Assembly (NCBI GenBank): GCA_016841765.1 | Contig: JAENYN010000022.1 | Span: 1 to 34,348 of the forward strand | Direction: 5' to 3' | Source of the DNA: Guptibacillus hwajinpoensis | GTDB taxonomy: Bacteria; Bacillota; Bacilli; Bacillales; Bacillaceae_O | DNA length: 34,348 nucleotides | Shown here: piece by piece, positions 1-6,332 of the stretch | Layout of the letters: each line of letters begins with the position of its first letter | Numbering within the stretch: position 1 is the stretch's first letter | Program-made: the position numbers and the translations under genes | Notes under the pieces: model-generated | What the model was told of the DNA's origin: nothing | Seen by the model: only the letters and a program-made list of their open reading frames with translations | Database searches by the model: none

Positions 1-57
1 CGGGTACCCCCGTTTATGCGTACGCCGCTAAGCGGGCGCCCTGCGCTTTTGTTCTAA
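1..57 (+). repeat. Dispersed structured repeat, copy A (right part only)
   Basis: The first 57 bases match the right end of the 165-180 bp repeat seen complete at 20225-20405: GGGTACCCCCG, then ATGCGTACGCCGCTAAGCGG, GCGCCC and a final TGCGCTTTTGTTC. The left part lies outside the window. It is followed by about 150 bases without a convincing gene before the ytxH promoter. Confidence 0.85.
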
Positions 58-202
58 CCTGGATTTGGATTTTCCGGCTGCTCCAACTTGGCGCCGGCAG
101 ATAATCATTCAATATACATCGCTCCATCAATATCTTTCATTCCGCAGATCGGCCTGTTTAAACGCTGCCGGGCAAGCTCAATTCCTTCTTGATTTCTTTT
201 AG

Positions 203-228
203 GTTTACCACCTTTTATCGTCGGGAAT
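203..228 (+). promoter_or_regulatory. Sigma-B-type promoter of the ytxH-like gene
   Basis: GTTTAC (203-208), a 14-base spacer and GGGAAT (223-228) fit the general-stress sigma-B consensus GTTTAA-N13-15-GGGWAW with one mismatch. The expected start of transcription is about 50 bases before the ATG at 286. This agrees with ytxH of Bacillus subtilis being a general stress gene. Confidence 0.7.
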
Positions 229-285
229 ATCTCTACTAGCAGGAAAAAATAATGTATACCATTGATTTCAAGGAGGAGATATAAC

Positions 286-873
286 ATGGAAAGATTTAAC
301 GAGACGTATAACGAAACCTACAGCGAGATGGATCAGCCGCAGCTTGGCTCAGTTACTCCTGGAAACGGGGAACTTGATTATAGCGGGTATAACAAGGACC
401 AGGGAAACAGCAAATTCCTTAAAGGCGTCCTGCTTGGCGCTGCCATCGGCGGTCTTGTAACCCTGATTGATAAAGATACAAGGAGAAAAATGACAAGTAA
501 AAGTTCAGGTGTAAAAGACAATACGTCTTCCTTCTATTCAGATGTCAAAGAAGATCCTAAAGGCTTCGCCAACGATATGATGGGCCGTGTCAAAGATGCA
601 ACGAACGTATTGAAGGACGCAATGAACGATGCCCAGGATATTTATGATAAGTTCAACAGTGTCTTTTCAAGTGAAGTGAAAGAAGCGAAAGACATGAAAA
701 AAAATGCCGAGGATATGTCAAATGAAGTAATGGACACGGCAAAAGAAGCAAAAAGCGAAATCAAGGACATCAAATCGAAGGTGAAAGAAGCCGGCGAAGA
801 ATTGAAAACCGAGCATAAGTCTGAAAGCAGTTCAAGCAGCAATTCCAGCCTGAACGGAAGCTCCAGCTATTAA
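286..873 (+). CDS. YtxH domain-containing general stress protein
   Basis: A 195-residue protein. Residues about 46-70 form a glycine-rich hydrophobic helix (FLKGVLLGAAIGGLVTLID) followed by the basic DTRRKM, the hallmark of the YtxH family. A long, charged, probably helical segment rich in K, E, D and A follows (residues 75-175), and the tail is serine-rich. It is likely anchored to the membrane with the charged part in the cytoplasm; the molecular role of this family is not known. An upstream in-frame TTG at 262 was rejected because AAGGAGGAG (270-278) sits at the right distance only for the ATG at 286. The sigma-B-like promoter at 203-228 suggests induction by general stress. A terminator follows directly, so it is monocistronic. 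Confidence 0.85.
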   Translation: MERFNETYNETYSEMDQPQLGSVTPGNGELDYSGYNKDQGNSKFLKGVLLGAAIGGLVTLIDKDTRRKMTSKSSGVKDNTSSFYSDVKEDPKGFANDMMGRVKDATNVLKDAMNDAQDIYDKFNSVFSSEVKEAKDMKKNAEDMSNEVMDTAKEAKSEIKDIKSKVKEAGEELKTEHKSESSSSSNSSLNGSSSY

Positions 874-888
874 GACGGAACGAGTGCG

Positions 889-920
889 GAAGCAGCAGGA
901 TAACCTGCTGCTTCTTTTTT
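889..920 (+). terminator. Intrinsic terminator after the ytxH-like gene
   Basis: AGCAGCAGG (891-899), loop ATAA and CCTGCTGCT (904-912) form a perfect 9-bp stem followed by a run of T. Confidence 0.9.
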
Positions 921-1091
921 TACGGTTAAGGCCAGTTTTATAAAGCAAAGGGACCATTCGGCTGAGTCACTAATCGAAAAAAGGTTTTGCCAATACGCAC
1001 CTTTCTTAGCCTATAGGTTATATTGACGACGGGTTTTGCCCCTTCAGCTACTCCTGCAAAAACTGCTGAAGAACGCACTGGGCATTTCTTG

Positions 1092-1252
1092 TTGTTAAGG
1101 AAATTATAAAAATTTTGTGTTGCGGATAAAAAGCAAGAAGGGAGTAATCCAGATCCGCGCCAGCGGCTATCGTCATAAGCGGTGATCCCCTTCCTGCGGG
1201 TACCCCCGCTTTTGCGTAGGCCGCTAAGCGGGCGCCCCTGCGCTTTTGTTCT
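1092..1252 (+). repeat. Dispersed structured repeat, copy B
   Basis: This copy starts with the family's left end GTTAAGGAAATTATAAA, carries GCGCCAGCGGC and the partner GCCGCTAAGCGGGCGCC, and ends in GCGCTTTTGTTCTTG. Compared with copy C (20225-20405) it lacks an internal block of about 20 bases next to GGTGATCCCC. It occupies most of the gene-free stretch 921-1320. No gene, terminator or other element is visible in 921-1091. Minus-strand reading frames across it are shadows of the repeat. Confidence 0.85.
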
Positions 1253-1280
1253 TGGAAGATAAGGCCGGCTCTGCTAAAAT
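1252..1280 (+). promoter_or_regulatory. Sigma-A-type promoter of yozE
   Basis: TTGGAA (1252-1257), a 17-base spacer and TAAAAT (1275-1280). The -35 hexamer lies at the right edge of repeat copy B, so the repeat may have supplied part of this promoter. Confidence 0.55.
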
Positions 1281-1320
1281 AATGGAACAGCGTCAGTATA
1301 AGGAGTAGGAGTGGGAAACG

Positions 1321-1539
1321 GTGAAAAAATCTTTTTATCATTACTTTATGAAATTTCGCGGGGCCCTGAAACGCAACACATATAGTGAGCTGGCCGAAGA
1401 AATGTATCGGGATCCTGCTTTTCCTAAACAGTCGGAAGACTATCACGAAATCAGCTCATATATTGAAATGAAACAATACTCACTGGATGCGGTTTCCATT
1501 TTTGATCAAGCGTGGGATGACTACGAAAACAATAGATAA
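1321..1539 (+). CDS. yozE: YozE family protein (UPF0346)
   Basis: A 72-residue cytoplasmic protein, the full length for the YozE family, which has a SAM-like helical fold and no assigned activity. The start KKSFYHYFMKFRG and the segment SYIEMKQYSLDAVSIFDQAW are typical of the family. The start is GTG at 1321, preceded by AGGAGTAGGAG (1301-1311). It stands alone between repeat copy B and a bidirectional terminator shared with the convergent ferritin gene. Confidence 0.9.
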   Translation: MKKSFYHYFMKFRGALKRNTYSELAEEMYRDPAFPKQSEDYHEISSYIEMKQYSLDAVSIFDQAWDDYENNR

Positions 1540-1572
1540 CCATAATTATATTATGTAAACCATATGATATTT

Positions 1573-1613
1573 TAAAATCCGCTGCCGGGTTGCGCAGCGG
1601 ATTTTAAATTTTT
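1573..1613. terminator. Bidirectional terminator between yozE and the ferritin gene
   Basis: AAAATCCGCTGC (1574-1585) and its complement GCAGCGGATTTT (1594-1605) enclose CGGGTTGC. T runs occur on the plus strand after it and A runs before it, so it can end both convergent transcripts. Confidence 0.85.
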
Positions 1614-2119
1614 TACAGATTGCCAGCGCTGAAGGTGCGTTTGCCGAGTTCTTCATCCAGCATGTAAAAAGCGTTGCTGTCCCCTTCAATCCGCTTAAGC
1701 TTCTGAATAATTGTGTCAAAGGTGGCTTCTTCTTCAACTTGTTCATCGATGAACCATTTCAGGAAATTGATCGTCGCATGCTCCCGCTCGTCCCATCCGA
1801 TATCAGACAGGCTATAGATGCGTTTCGTCACATCTTTTTCATGGGCATAGGCCGATTCGAACACGTCAAGCACAGAGGAAAATTCGTTGTTCGGGTCTTC
1901 ATGGCCGGTAATCACAGCTCTTTTGCCTAAATCGTTAATGAAATTGAAGAACTTCATTGCATGGAATCGTTCTTCTTCAGCCTGAACGAGGAAGAAGTTG
2001 GAGAAGCCATCAAGGTTTTCCGCTTTCAAGTAAGCGGCCATTGCCATATAAAGATTGGCGGAATGGAACTCGTAATTCATTTGTTCATTGAGACCTTCAA
2101 GTAGTTTGTCGCTTAACAT
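1613..2119 (-). CDS. ftnA: Non-heme ferritin
   Basis: A 168-residue ferritin that oxidises Fe(II) and stores it as a mineral core in a 24-subunit cage. All expected ferroxidase ligands are present at bacterial-ferritin positions: E17, E50, H53, E94, E126, Q127, E129 and E130. The frame is open to an ATG at 2128, but AAGGA overlaps that codon and is correctly spaced for the ATG at 2119, so I chose the shorter start. It is convergent with yozE and probably monocistronic. No obvious Fur or PerR box was identified upstream. Assignment to the FtnA group rather than bacterioferritin or Dps rests on length and ligand pattern. Confidence 0.93.
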   Translation of the reverse strand: MLSDKLLEGLNEQMNYEFHSANLYMAMAAYLKAENLDGFSNFFLVQAEEERFHAMKFFNFINDLGKRAVITGHEDPNNEFSSVLDVFESAYAHEKDVTKRIYSLSDIGWDEREHATINFLKWFIDEQVEEEATFDTIIQKLKRIEGDSNAFYMLDEELGKRTFSAGNL

Positions 2120-2194
2120 AGTAATCATCCTTTTTATCGTATTTAATCCATCTTCAATTGTAACATAGTTTATTCCTGTGATAATGCCCCTGGA

Positions 2195-2341
2195 TCATTT
2201 CTGTTCCATCAAGCTTTTCAGCCGCTTCATTTCCTCTGGATAACCGGAAAGAATGATGCCCGGATTTTCATTATGGCGAGTGAGGGATTCTACATTGGAT
2301 TTGGTCCGGGGACCCGTTCGAACTGGTTCAATAGGCCTCAT
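2195..2341 (-). CDS. Possible small protein of 48 residues, unrecognised
   Basis: An open frame from the ATG at 2341 to TGA at 2195-2197. The C-terminal half reads like a real soluble peptide (NPGIILSGYPEEMKRLKSLM), with charged and hydrophobic residues alternating as in an amphipathic helix. An in-frame TGA lies just upstream, so the ATG is the only good start. The weak point is the ribosome site: only GCAGGA immediately before the ATG. It lies between the ferritin gene and the divergent motAB promoter. I do not recognise a family, and it could be a remnant. Confidence 0.4.
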   Translation of the reverse strand: MRPIEPVRTGPRTKSNVESLTRHNENPGIILSGYPEEMKRLKSLMEQK

Positions 2342-2376
2342 TCCTGCATGTTTTCAATATGAGCGAAAATGAAACT

Positions 2377-2403
2377 TAACAGAACCGGTATCCTGTCCGA
2401 TAT
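2377..2403 (+). promoter_or_regulatory. Sigma-D (flagellar) promoter of motAB
   Basis: TAAC (2377-2380), exactly 15 bases, then TCCGATAT (2396-2403). The sigma-D consensus is TAAA-N15-GCCGATAT, so only one base differs in each box. The position, about 85 bases before motA, and the known sigma-D control of motAB in Bacillus support this call. Confidence 0.8.
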
Positions 2404-2488
2404 AAACAATGACAGGGATTGATTGAGCCTGACAGAGGCCATATCTATTTCCTCATTCTATTTTAAGTCACTGGCAGGAGAGATTTTT

Positions 2489-3289
2489 ATGGACAAAACG
2501 ACGATTATCGGTGTCATTTTAGGTGTGCTGGCTGTTGGAGTCGGCATGATATTGAAGGGTGTCGATGTGACAGCGCTTTTCAATCCGGCAGCATTTCTGA
2601 TTATATTTGCCGGTACTGCGGCAGCCGTAATGATTGCTTTTCCAGCAAGTGAGCTGAAGAAGGTGCCGGCGCTTTTAAAGATTATATTCAAAGAACAGGA
2701 ACTGCCGCCTGCATCAGAATTAATCGATACGTTTGCAGGCTGGGCGAACACAGCCCGTGCAGAAGGACTGCTGGCACTGGAAACGAAGCTTGAAGAAATT
2801 GAAGATCCGTTTTTACAAAATGGCATGAGACTTGCGATTGACGGACAATCGCCCGATTTCATCAGGGATGTGCTAAGTGAAGAGCTTGATGCAATGGAAG
2901 ATCGCCATCTTGCAGGAGCCGCCATCTTCACACAGGCGGGCACTTATGCACCAACACTCGGTGTTCTCGGAGCGGTGGTCGGCTTGATTGCCGCGCTTGG
3001 TCATATGGAAGATACCGGAGCTCTCGGCAAAGCGATTGCTGCCGCCTTTGTCGCAACCTTGTTCGGAATATTTTCCGGATATGTGCTATGGCATCCGTTT
3101 GCGAATAAGTTGAAGCAGAAATCGCGCCAGGAAATCTTTTTGAAACGCATTATCATCGAAGGAGTCCTTTCCATCCAGGAAGGGCAGTCAAGCATGGTGA
3201 TCCGCGACAAGCTTGCTTCTTATCTGCCGGCAGGCCAGAGGGAGCAGCTCAATCAGCAGGAATTTGCGGGAGAACTTGAGAATGCCTAG
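2489..3289 (+). CDS. motA: Flagellar motor stator protein MotA
   Basis: A 266-residue membrane protein that forms the ring of the flagellar stator around MotB and turns ion flow into torque on the rotor. The N-terminus (MDKTTIIGVILG), the central segment AGAAIFTQAGTYAPTLGVLG and the last helix before YVLWHPFANKLK match Bacillus MotA closely. Four membrane helices are visible, with a large cytoplasmic loop between helices 2 and 3. An upstream start at 2423 was rejected: GGCAGGAGAG (2473-2482) precedes the ATG at 2489. It overlaps motB by 8 bases, indicating translational coupling, and is driven by the sigma-D-type promoter at 2377-2403. Similarity to MotA is higher than expected for the sodium-type MotP. 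Confidence 0.95.
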   Translation: MDKTTIIGVILGVLAVGVGMILKGVDVTALFNPAAFLIIFAGTAAAVMIAFPASELKKVPALLKIIFKEQELPPASELIDTFAGWANTARAEGLLALETKLEEIEDPFLQNGMRLAIDGQSPDFIRDVLSEELDAMEDRHLAGAAIFTQAGTYAPTLGVLGAVVGLIAALGHMEDTGALGKAIAAAFVATLFGIFSGYVLWHPFANKLKQKSRQEIFLKRIIIEGVLSIQEGQSSMVIRDKLASYLPAGQREQLNQQEFAGELENA

Positions 3290-4073
3290 ATCGAAGAAAA
3301 AACGTCAGAGCGACCATATGGATGAATCCTGGCTGATTCCATATGCAGACTTGCTTACGTTGCTCCTCGCCCTGTTCATTGTTCTTTTTGCCTCAAGTTC
3401 CATAGATGCCGTCAAGTATCAGCAAATAGTCAGGGCGTTCGACAGTGCCTTCAATGGTTCCACCGGGATTCTTGATGAACAGGCTCCAGCCCAATTTGAC
3501 AACGAGAATGACGGTTCCGTGCCACTCGCTTTGGATGAGGACAAAAAAGAAGAGCCAGATGAAGAGTTGGCAAAAAAGCATGCTGAAATGGAAATGAAGG
3601 CCTTAAAAGCGCTGCAGCAGAAGATGGATGATTATATCGGCAACAATAACCTTGAAAAAAATTTTAAAACGGAGCTTTCTGATGAAGGATTGCTCATAAC
3701 AATCCAGGATGTGGCATTGTTTGACTCCGGCAGCTCGGCTGTAAAACCTGATGCAAAAAGACTTGCAACTGACATGTCGAATCTTCTCGTGACAAATCCA
3801 CCGCGTAATATCATCATTAGCGGACATACGGATATTGTACCCATCCACAATGCCCAGTTTGAATCAAACTGGCATTTAAGCGTGATGCGGGCTGTCAACT
3901 TCATGAAAATCCTATTGGGAAATGACCAATTGGACCCGAAAAAATTCAGCGCAAAAGGATTTGGCGAGCATAAGCCGGTCGCAAAGAATGACAGCGCTCA
4001 AGGCCGGCAGAAAAACAGGCGCGTTGAAGTGCTTGTCCTGCCGAACCTTTTAACCGAGAGAATCGGAAACTGA
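3282..4073 (+). CDS. motB: Flagellar motor stator protein MotB
   Basis: A 263-residue partner of MotA. After a basic N-terminus there is one membrane helix (PYADLLTLLLALFIVLFA, residues 20-37) carrying the ion-binding aspartate D23. A flexible acidic/basic linker follows, then an OmpA-like peptidoglycan-binding domain with NIIISGHTDIVP and RRVEVLVLP near the C-terminus, which fixes the stator to the wall. The ATG at 3282 lies inside the end of motA; longer upstream starts are inside motA coding sequence. A strong terminator follows at 4108-4148, so the operon is motAB only. Confidence 0.95.
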   Translation: MPRSKKKRQSDHMDESWLIPYADLLTLLLALFIVLFASSSIDAVKYQQIVRAFDSAFNGSTGILDEQAPAQFDNENDGSVPLALDEDKKEEPDEELAKKHAEMEMKALKALQQKMDDYIGNNNLEKNFKTELSDEGLLITIQDVALFDSGSSAVKPDAKRLATDMSNLLVTNPPRNIIISGHTDIVPIHNAQFESNWHLSVMRAVNFMKILLGNDQLDPKKFSAKGFGEHKPVAKNDSAQGRQKNRRVEVLVLPNLLTERIGN

Positions 4074-4107
4074 CAATATTCCGAAAAACAAAAAAACCAG
4101 TGTTAAT

Positions 4108-4148
4108 ATCGAGTATGAAATCGCAAAGATTTTGTACTCGATTTTTTT
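4108..4148 (+). terminator. Intrinsic terminator of motAB
   Basis: ATCGAGTA (4108-4115) pairs with TACTCGAT (4135-4142), and an inner AAATC/GATTT adds a second stem. A run of seven T follows. Confidence 0.85.
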
Positions 4149-4149
4149 C

Positions 4150-4275
4150 CATATAGGGAGTATATATTGTCAGCAAGGGAGCAATTCGACGCAGCTTCAA
4201 ATTTTAAGAATATACATATATGGCAACTACGCCCCTGTCTTCGCCAAAAGGCTAGCCAATCGACGACTTTTCTTT
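4150..4275. ncRNA. Repeated RNA-like element, copy 1
   Basis: This stretch aligns with 14564-14675 over about 110 bases. Shared blocks include TCAGCAAGGGAG, a CGCAGC box, an AT-rich centre containing AATATA, GGCAACTACGCC and CTGTCTTCGCC, then a hairpin region with loop CCAATC. The arms GACGCAG (4178-4184) and CTACGCC (4227-4233) can pair fully, with G-U wobbles, only if read on the minus strand. The final hairpin is degenerate here but perfect in copy 2. I recognise no named family. The element starts right after the motAB terminator. The following 4276-4449 shows no gene I can support. Confidence 0.5.
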
Positions 4276-4449
4276 ATATCCTCCGACTCCTTCAATCAAT
4301 TGTTTTCTATAAATACCGGGCGCTGATTGGGCGGACACCCGGGCAGATGTGAGTGCGGCCGGAGGAAGGCAGGAACTCGCAAGCTCCAGGGCAGGCTTTT
4401 ACCATAGACATCAATGAATTGATTTTCCTTAATCGACAGTCCCGTCTGC

Positions 4450-4478
4450 TTGCTTTGTGAAATGACTTTACCTAGACT
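4450..4478 (+). promoter_or_regulatory. Candidate sigma-A promoter of the DsrE-family gene
   Basis: TTGCTT (4450-4455), a 17-base spacer and TAGACT (4473-4478), about 35 bases before the coding start. Each hexamer matches four of six consensus bases. Confidence 0.4.
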
Positions 4479-4517
4479 GATGAAGTAGAAGATGAAAATG
4501 ATAAAGGGGAGATCGAG

Positions 4518-4850
4518 ATGCAAAGCAAAGTGATGGTCATCATTTCGACCGGGGAAAAAGAAAAAGCGCTGACAGGGATCCTTTATGCCGCGAATGCACT
4601 CAAGAACAACTGGCTGGACGATGTCCAGGTTTTCTTTTTTGGTCCATTTGAAAAACTTGTCACAGAAGACGAAGAAGTACAGGAAAAAGTGGCAAAGCTG
4701 GCCCAATACAACAAACCGACCGCCTGCCGCTTCTTATCAGACAAAAGCGGCGTGACCGAAAAACTGGAAGGTCTTGGCTATGACGTCGAGTATGTCGGTT
4801 CTATGGTTTCAGAAGCCATTAAAGACGGCTATGTCCCGATGGTATTTTAA
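4518..4850 (+). CDS. DsrE/DsrF-like family protein
   Basis: A 110-residue protein starting VMVIISTGEKEKALTGILYA and containing VQVFFFGPFEKLV, a pattern of the DsrE-like alpha/beta fold used by sulfur-relay proteins and by many uncharacterised small proteins. One cysteine (C70) is in the region where some family members carry a reactive cysteine, but the typical DsrE active-site context is not obvious. No sulfur-metabolism genes are nearby, so no pathway can be assigned. The ATG at 4518 follows GGGGAGATCGAG. It is a single-gene transcript with its own candidate promoter (4450-4478) and terminator (4852-4876). Confidence 0.75.
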   Translation: MQSKVMVIISTGEKEKALTGILYAANALKNNWLDDVQVFFFGPFEKLVTEDEEVQEKVAKLAQYNKPTACRFLSDKSGVTEKLEGLGYDVEYVGSMVSEAIKDGYVPMVF

Positions 4851-4851
4851 C

Positions 4852-4876
4852 ACTGCTGCCCTTCAAGCGGTTTTTT
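4852..4876 (+). terminator. Intrinsic terminator of the DsrE-family gene
   Basis: ACTGCT (4852-4857) pairs with AGCGGT (4866-4871) around an eight-base loop, followed by T residues. Confidence 0.65.
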
Positions 4877-4998
4877 ATCGTTTTCAGGTGTGAAAGCGAC
4901 GGGTCATCGGAGTATCCCACGGACTTGCAAACAGGGTGCTCCTTACACATATGTTTCATGGAGAAGTCGATCTGCGGGTCAAACTTCGGTGCATAGAG

Positions 4999-5035
4999 AA
5001 CAGGCGGTAAGCTGAAGGGCTTACCGCCTGTTTTT
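4999..5035. terminator. Strong hairpin between the DsrE-family gene and yjcZ
   Basis: AACAGGCGGTAAG (4999-5011) pairs perfectly with CTTACCGCCTGTT (5020-5032). The best T-tract (TTTTT) is on the plus strand. It can serve as the yjcZ terminator, or end a plus-strand transcript from 4877-4998, a stretch in which I see no gene. Confidence 0.75.
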
Positions 5036-5038
5036 CGA

Positions 5039-5161
5039 TTAATAGTAGCTTGCGCCGACAATGATAAGCAGGATGAACAGAACTACGATCAGCGCAAATC
5101 CGCCTCCGTATCCATATCCACCGCCATATCCACCGCGGTATCCACATCTTCCGTAACCCAT
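5039..5161 (-). CDS. YjcZ family sporulation peptide
   Basis: A 40-residue peptide starting [20 protein letters not shown] and ending in one hydrophobic helix ([19 protein letters not shown]). This glycine/tyrosine-rich head plus single membrane helix is diagnostic of the YjcZ/TIGR01732 family, associated with sporulation in Bacillaceae. The start is preceded by GGGGGTGG. Upstream on the same strand, CATACTTTA (5194-5202) resembles the -10 of a mother-cell sigma factor. The exact function is unknown. Confidence 0.88.
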   Translation of the reverse strand: MGYGRCGYRGGYGGGYGYGGGFALIVVLFILLIIVGASYY

Positions 5162-5193
5162 TAATTTCCACCCCCTTAAAAGATGGTCAATAA

Positions 5194-5218
5194 TAAAGTA
5201 TGCAATGGGGACTGTCAG
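5194..5218 (-). promoter_or_regulatory. Possible sporulation (sigma-K or sigma-E type) promoter of yjcZ
   Basis: On the minus strand CATACTTTA (5194-5202) matches the sigma-K -10 pattern CATAnnnTA. An AC dinucleotide lies about 15 bases upstream, slightly short of the usual 16-17. Confidence 0.35.
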
Positions 5219-5371
5219 TGAATAAGACAGATGTCCATTTTTTATGATATTTTAACTGGCGACCGGCAGCATTCAGCTGATACGATGAATTCACATTTTA
5301 ATTTCTTTTGGTACTATCTGTTAAACCGATGATTTGTTAAAATCATAAGGACAGACAAAGGGGAGATCATC

Positions 5372-6259
5372 ATGAAATTTTTTAAATATATAACCGGCGT
5401 TGGAATTTCTGCCGCACTGCTGCTTTCCGCGTGTACCGATGGTGATGTTGCCGAGAAACGGGAGTCGACAGCCGGGCAAATAAAGGAAATACTGGGCGAA
5501 GACCAATCCGGACAGGGTACCGGCAATGAACAGGATGATGGCAAAGAACATTCATCTGAAAATGGCGAAAGCGGCGGACAAACGGATGAATCCGGTGAGG
5601 GTACATCTGACGGCGGAGCCAGCCTGAAGGAAAAGCATAAAAATGTCGTCAAGGAGGTAAATGGAAGAACGATTATTATGAATCCGGCCAATATCCTTAG
5701 CGTTGTAAATAAAACTCAGGGCTTGCCGGCTGATTATACACCGGGCGATCTCGTCATTCCGGAGGTCCCGTTTCCGTTCGAGGGGGATATTCCGAAAAAA
5801 TATATGAGAAAAGAAGCAGCCGGCGCGCTTGAGGAAATGTTCAAAGCAGCATCAATAGACGGCGTTCATTTAATGGCGATTTCAGGGTACCGTCCATATA
5901 AACGCCAAAAAGAACTTTTTGACCAAAAGGCAGCCCAGGTAGGAGAAGAAGCAGCGAATGAAGTTGTCGCATTTCCAGGCGAGAGCGAACATCAGACCGG
6001 CCTGACGATGGATGTAAGCAGCGTCTCATACGGCTACAGACTGGAAACAGATTTCGGTGATATGCCCGGAGGGGAATGGATCGCTCAACATGCACACCGG
6101 TTCGGGTTCATTGTAAGATATCCGGAAGGGAAAGAAGAGATTACAGGTTATCAATACGAACCATGGCATCTTCGGTATGTAGGCAAAGACGCTGCAGCGG
6201 AAATACATGAACAGGACATGACACTTGAGGAATATATGGGAATGGTGCAAAAACAGTAA
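5372..6259 (+). CDS. Lipoprotein D-alanyl-D-alanine carboxypeptidase, M15B/VanY type
   Basis: A 295-residue lipoprotein that trims the terminal D-Ala from peptidoglycan stem peptides at the outer membrane face. The signal peptide ends in the lipobox LLSAC (C21). A low-complexity D/E/G/S/Q linker (residues 22-85) follows, and then the VanY catalytic domain: SGYRPY at 171-176, zinc ligands H207 and D214 in SEHQTGLTMDVS, catalytic E263 and third zinc ligand H266 in EPWHLRYVG. It resembles YodJ of B. subtilis. The ATG follows AAAGGGGAG. An extended -10 (TGTTAAAAT, 5335-5343) may be the promoter. No van resistance genes are adjacent, so cell-wall maturation is more likely than glycopeptide resistance. 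Confidence 0.92.
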   Translation: MKFFKYITGVGISAALLLSACTDGDVAEKRESTAGQIKEILGEDQSGQGTGNEQDDGKEHSSENGESGGQTDESGEGTSDGGASLKEKHKNVVKEVNGRTIIMNPANILSVVNKTQGLPADYTPGDLVIPEVPFPFEGDIPKKYMRKEAAGALEEMFKAASIDGVHLMAISGYRPYKRQKELFDQKAAQVGEEAANEVVAFPGESEHQTGLTMDVSSVSYGYRLETDFGDMPGGEWIAQHAHRFGFIVRYPEGKEEITGYQYEPWHLRYVGKDAAAEIHEQDMTLEEYMGMVQKQ

Positions 6260-6278
6260 ACCGCGGATTCCGCGGTTT
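6258..6278 (+). terminator. Hairpin after the carboxypeptidase gene
   Basis: AAACCGCGG (6258-6266), loop ATT and CCGCGGTTT (6270-6278) form a perfect stem; the T-tract after it is weak. Confidence 0.65.
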
Positions 6279-6332
6279 ATTCCATTCAGGCATCTGTATT
6301 AAGCGGAAAATACGGCGGACAGGAGTGATAGG

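Noticed and set aside
105-287. Minus-strand open frame of 60 codons upstream of the ytxH-like gene
   Set aside because: It covers the sigma-B promoter and ribosome site of the ytxH-like gene and has no ribosome site of its own. Its end (GGKPKRNQEGIELARQRLN) faintly recalls a recombinase C-terminus, but not enough to call.
1048-1446. Minus-strand open frame of 132 codons over repeat copy B and yozE
   Set aside because: It is composed of the structured repeat and the antisense of yozE.
2489-4073. Assignment of the stator genes as sodium-type motPS
   Set aside because: Sequence resemblance along both proteins is to MotA and MotB (for example the MDKTTIIGVILG start and the DESWLIPYADLLTLLL helix), and the sigma-D promoter fits motAB.
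4296-4706. Minus-strand open frame of 136 codons opposite the DsrE-family gene
   Set aside because: Most of it is the shadow of the plus-strand gene. The remaining end does not match a known protein.
5372-6259. Glycopeptide-resistance vanY
   Set aside because: The domain is VanY-like, but no vanRS, vanHAX or similar genes are near. A housekeeping carboxypeptidase is more likely.
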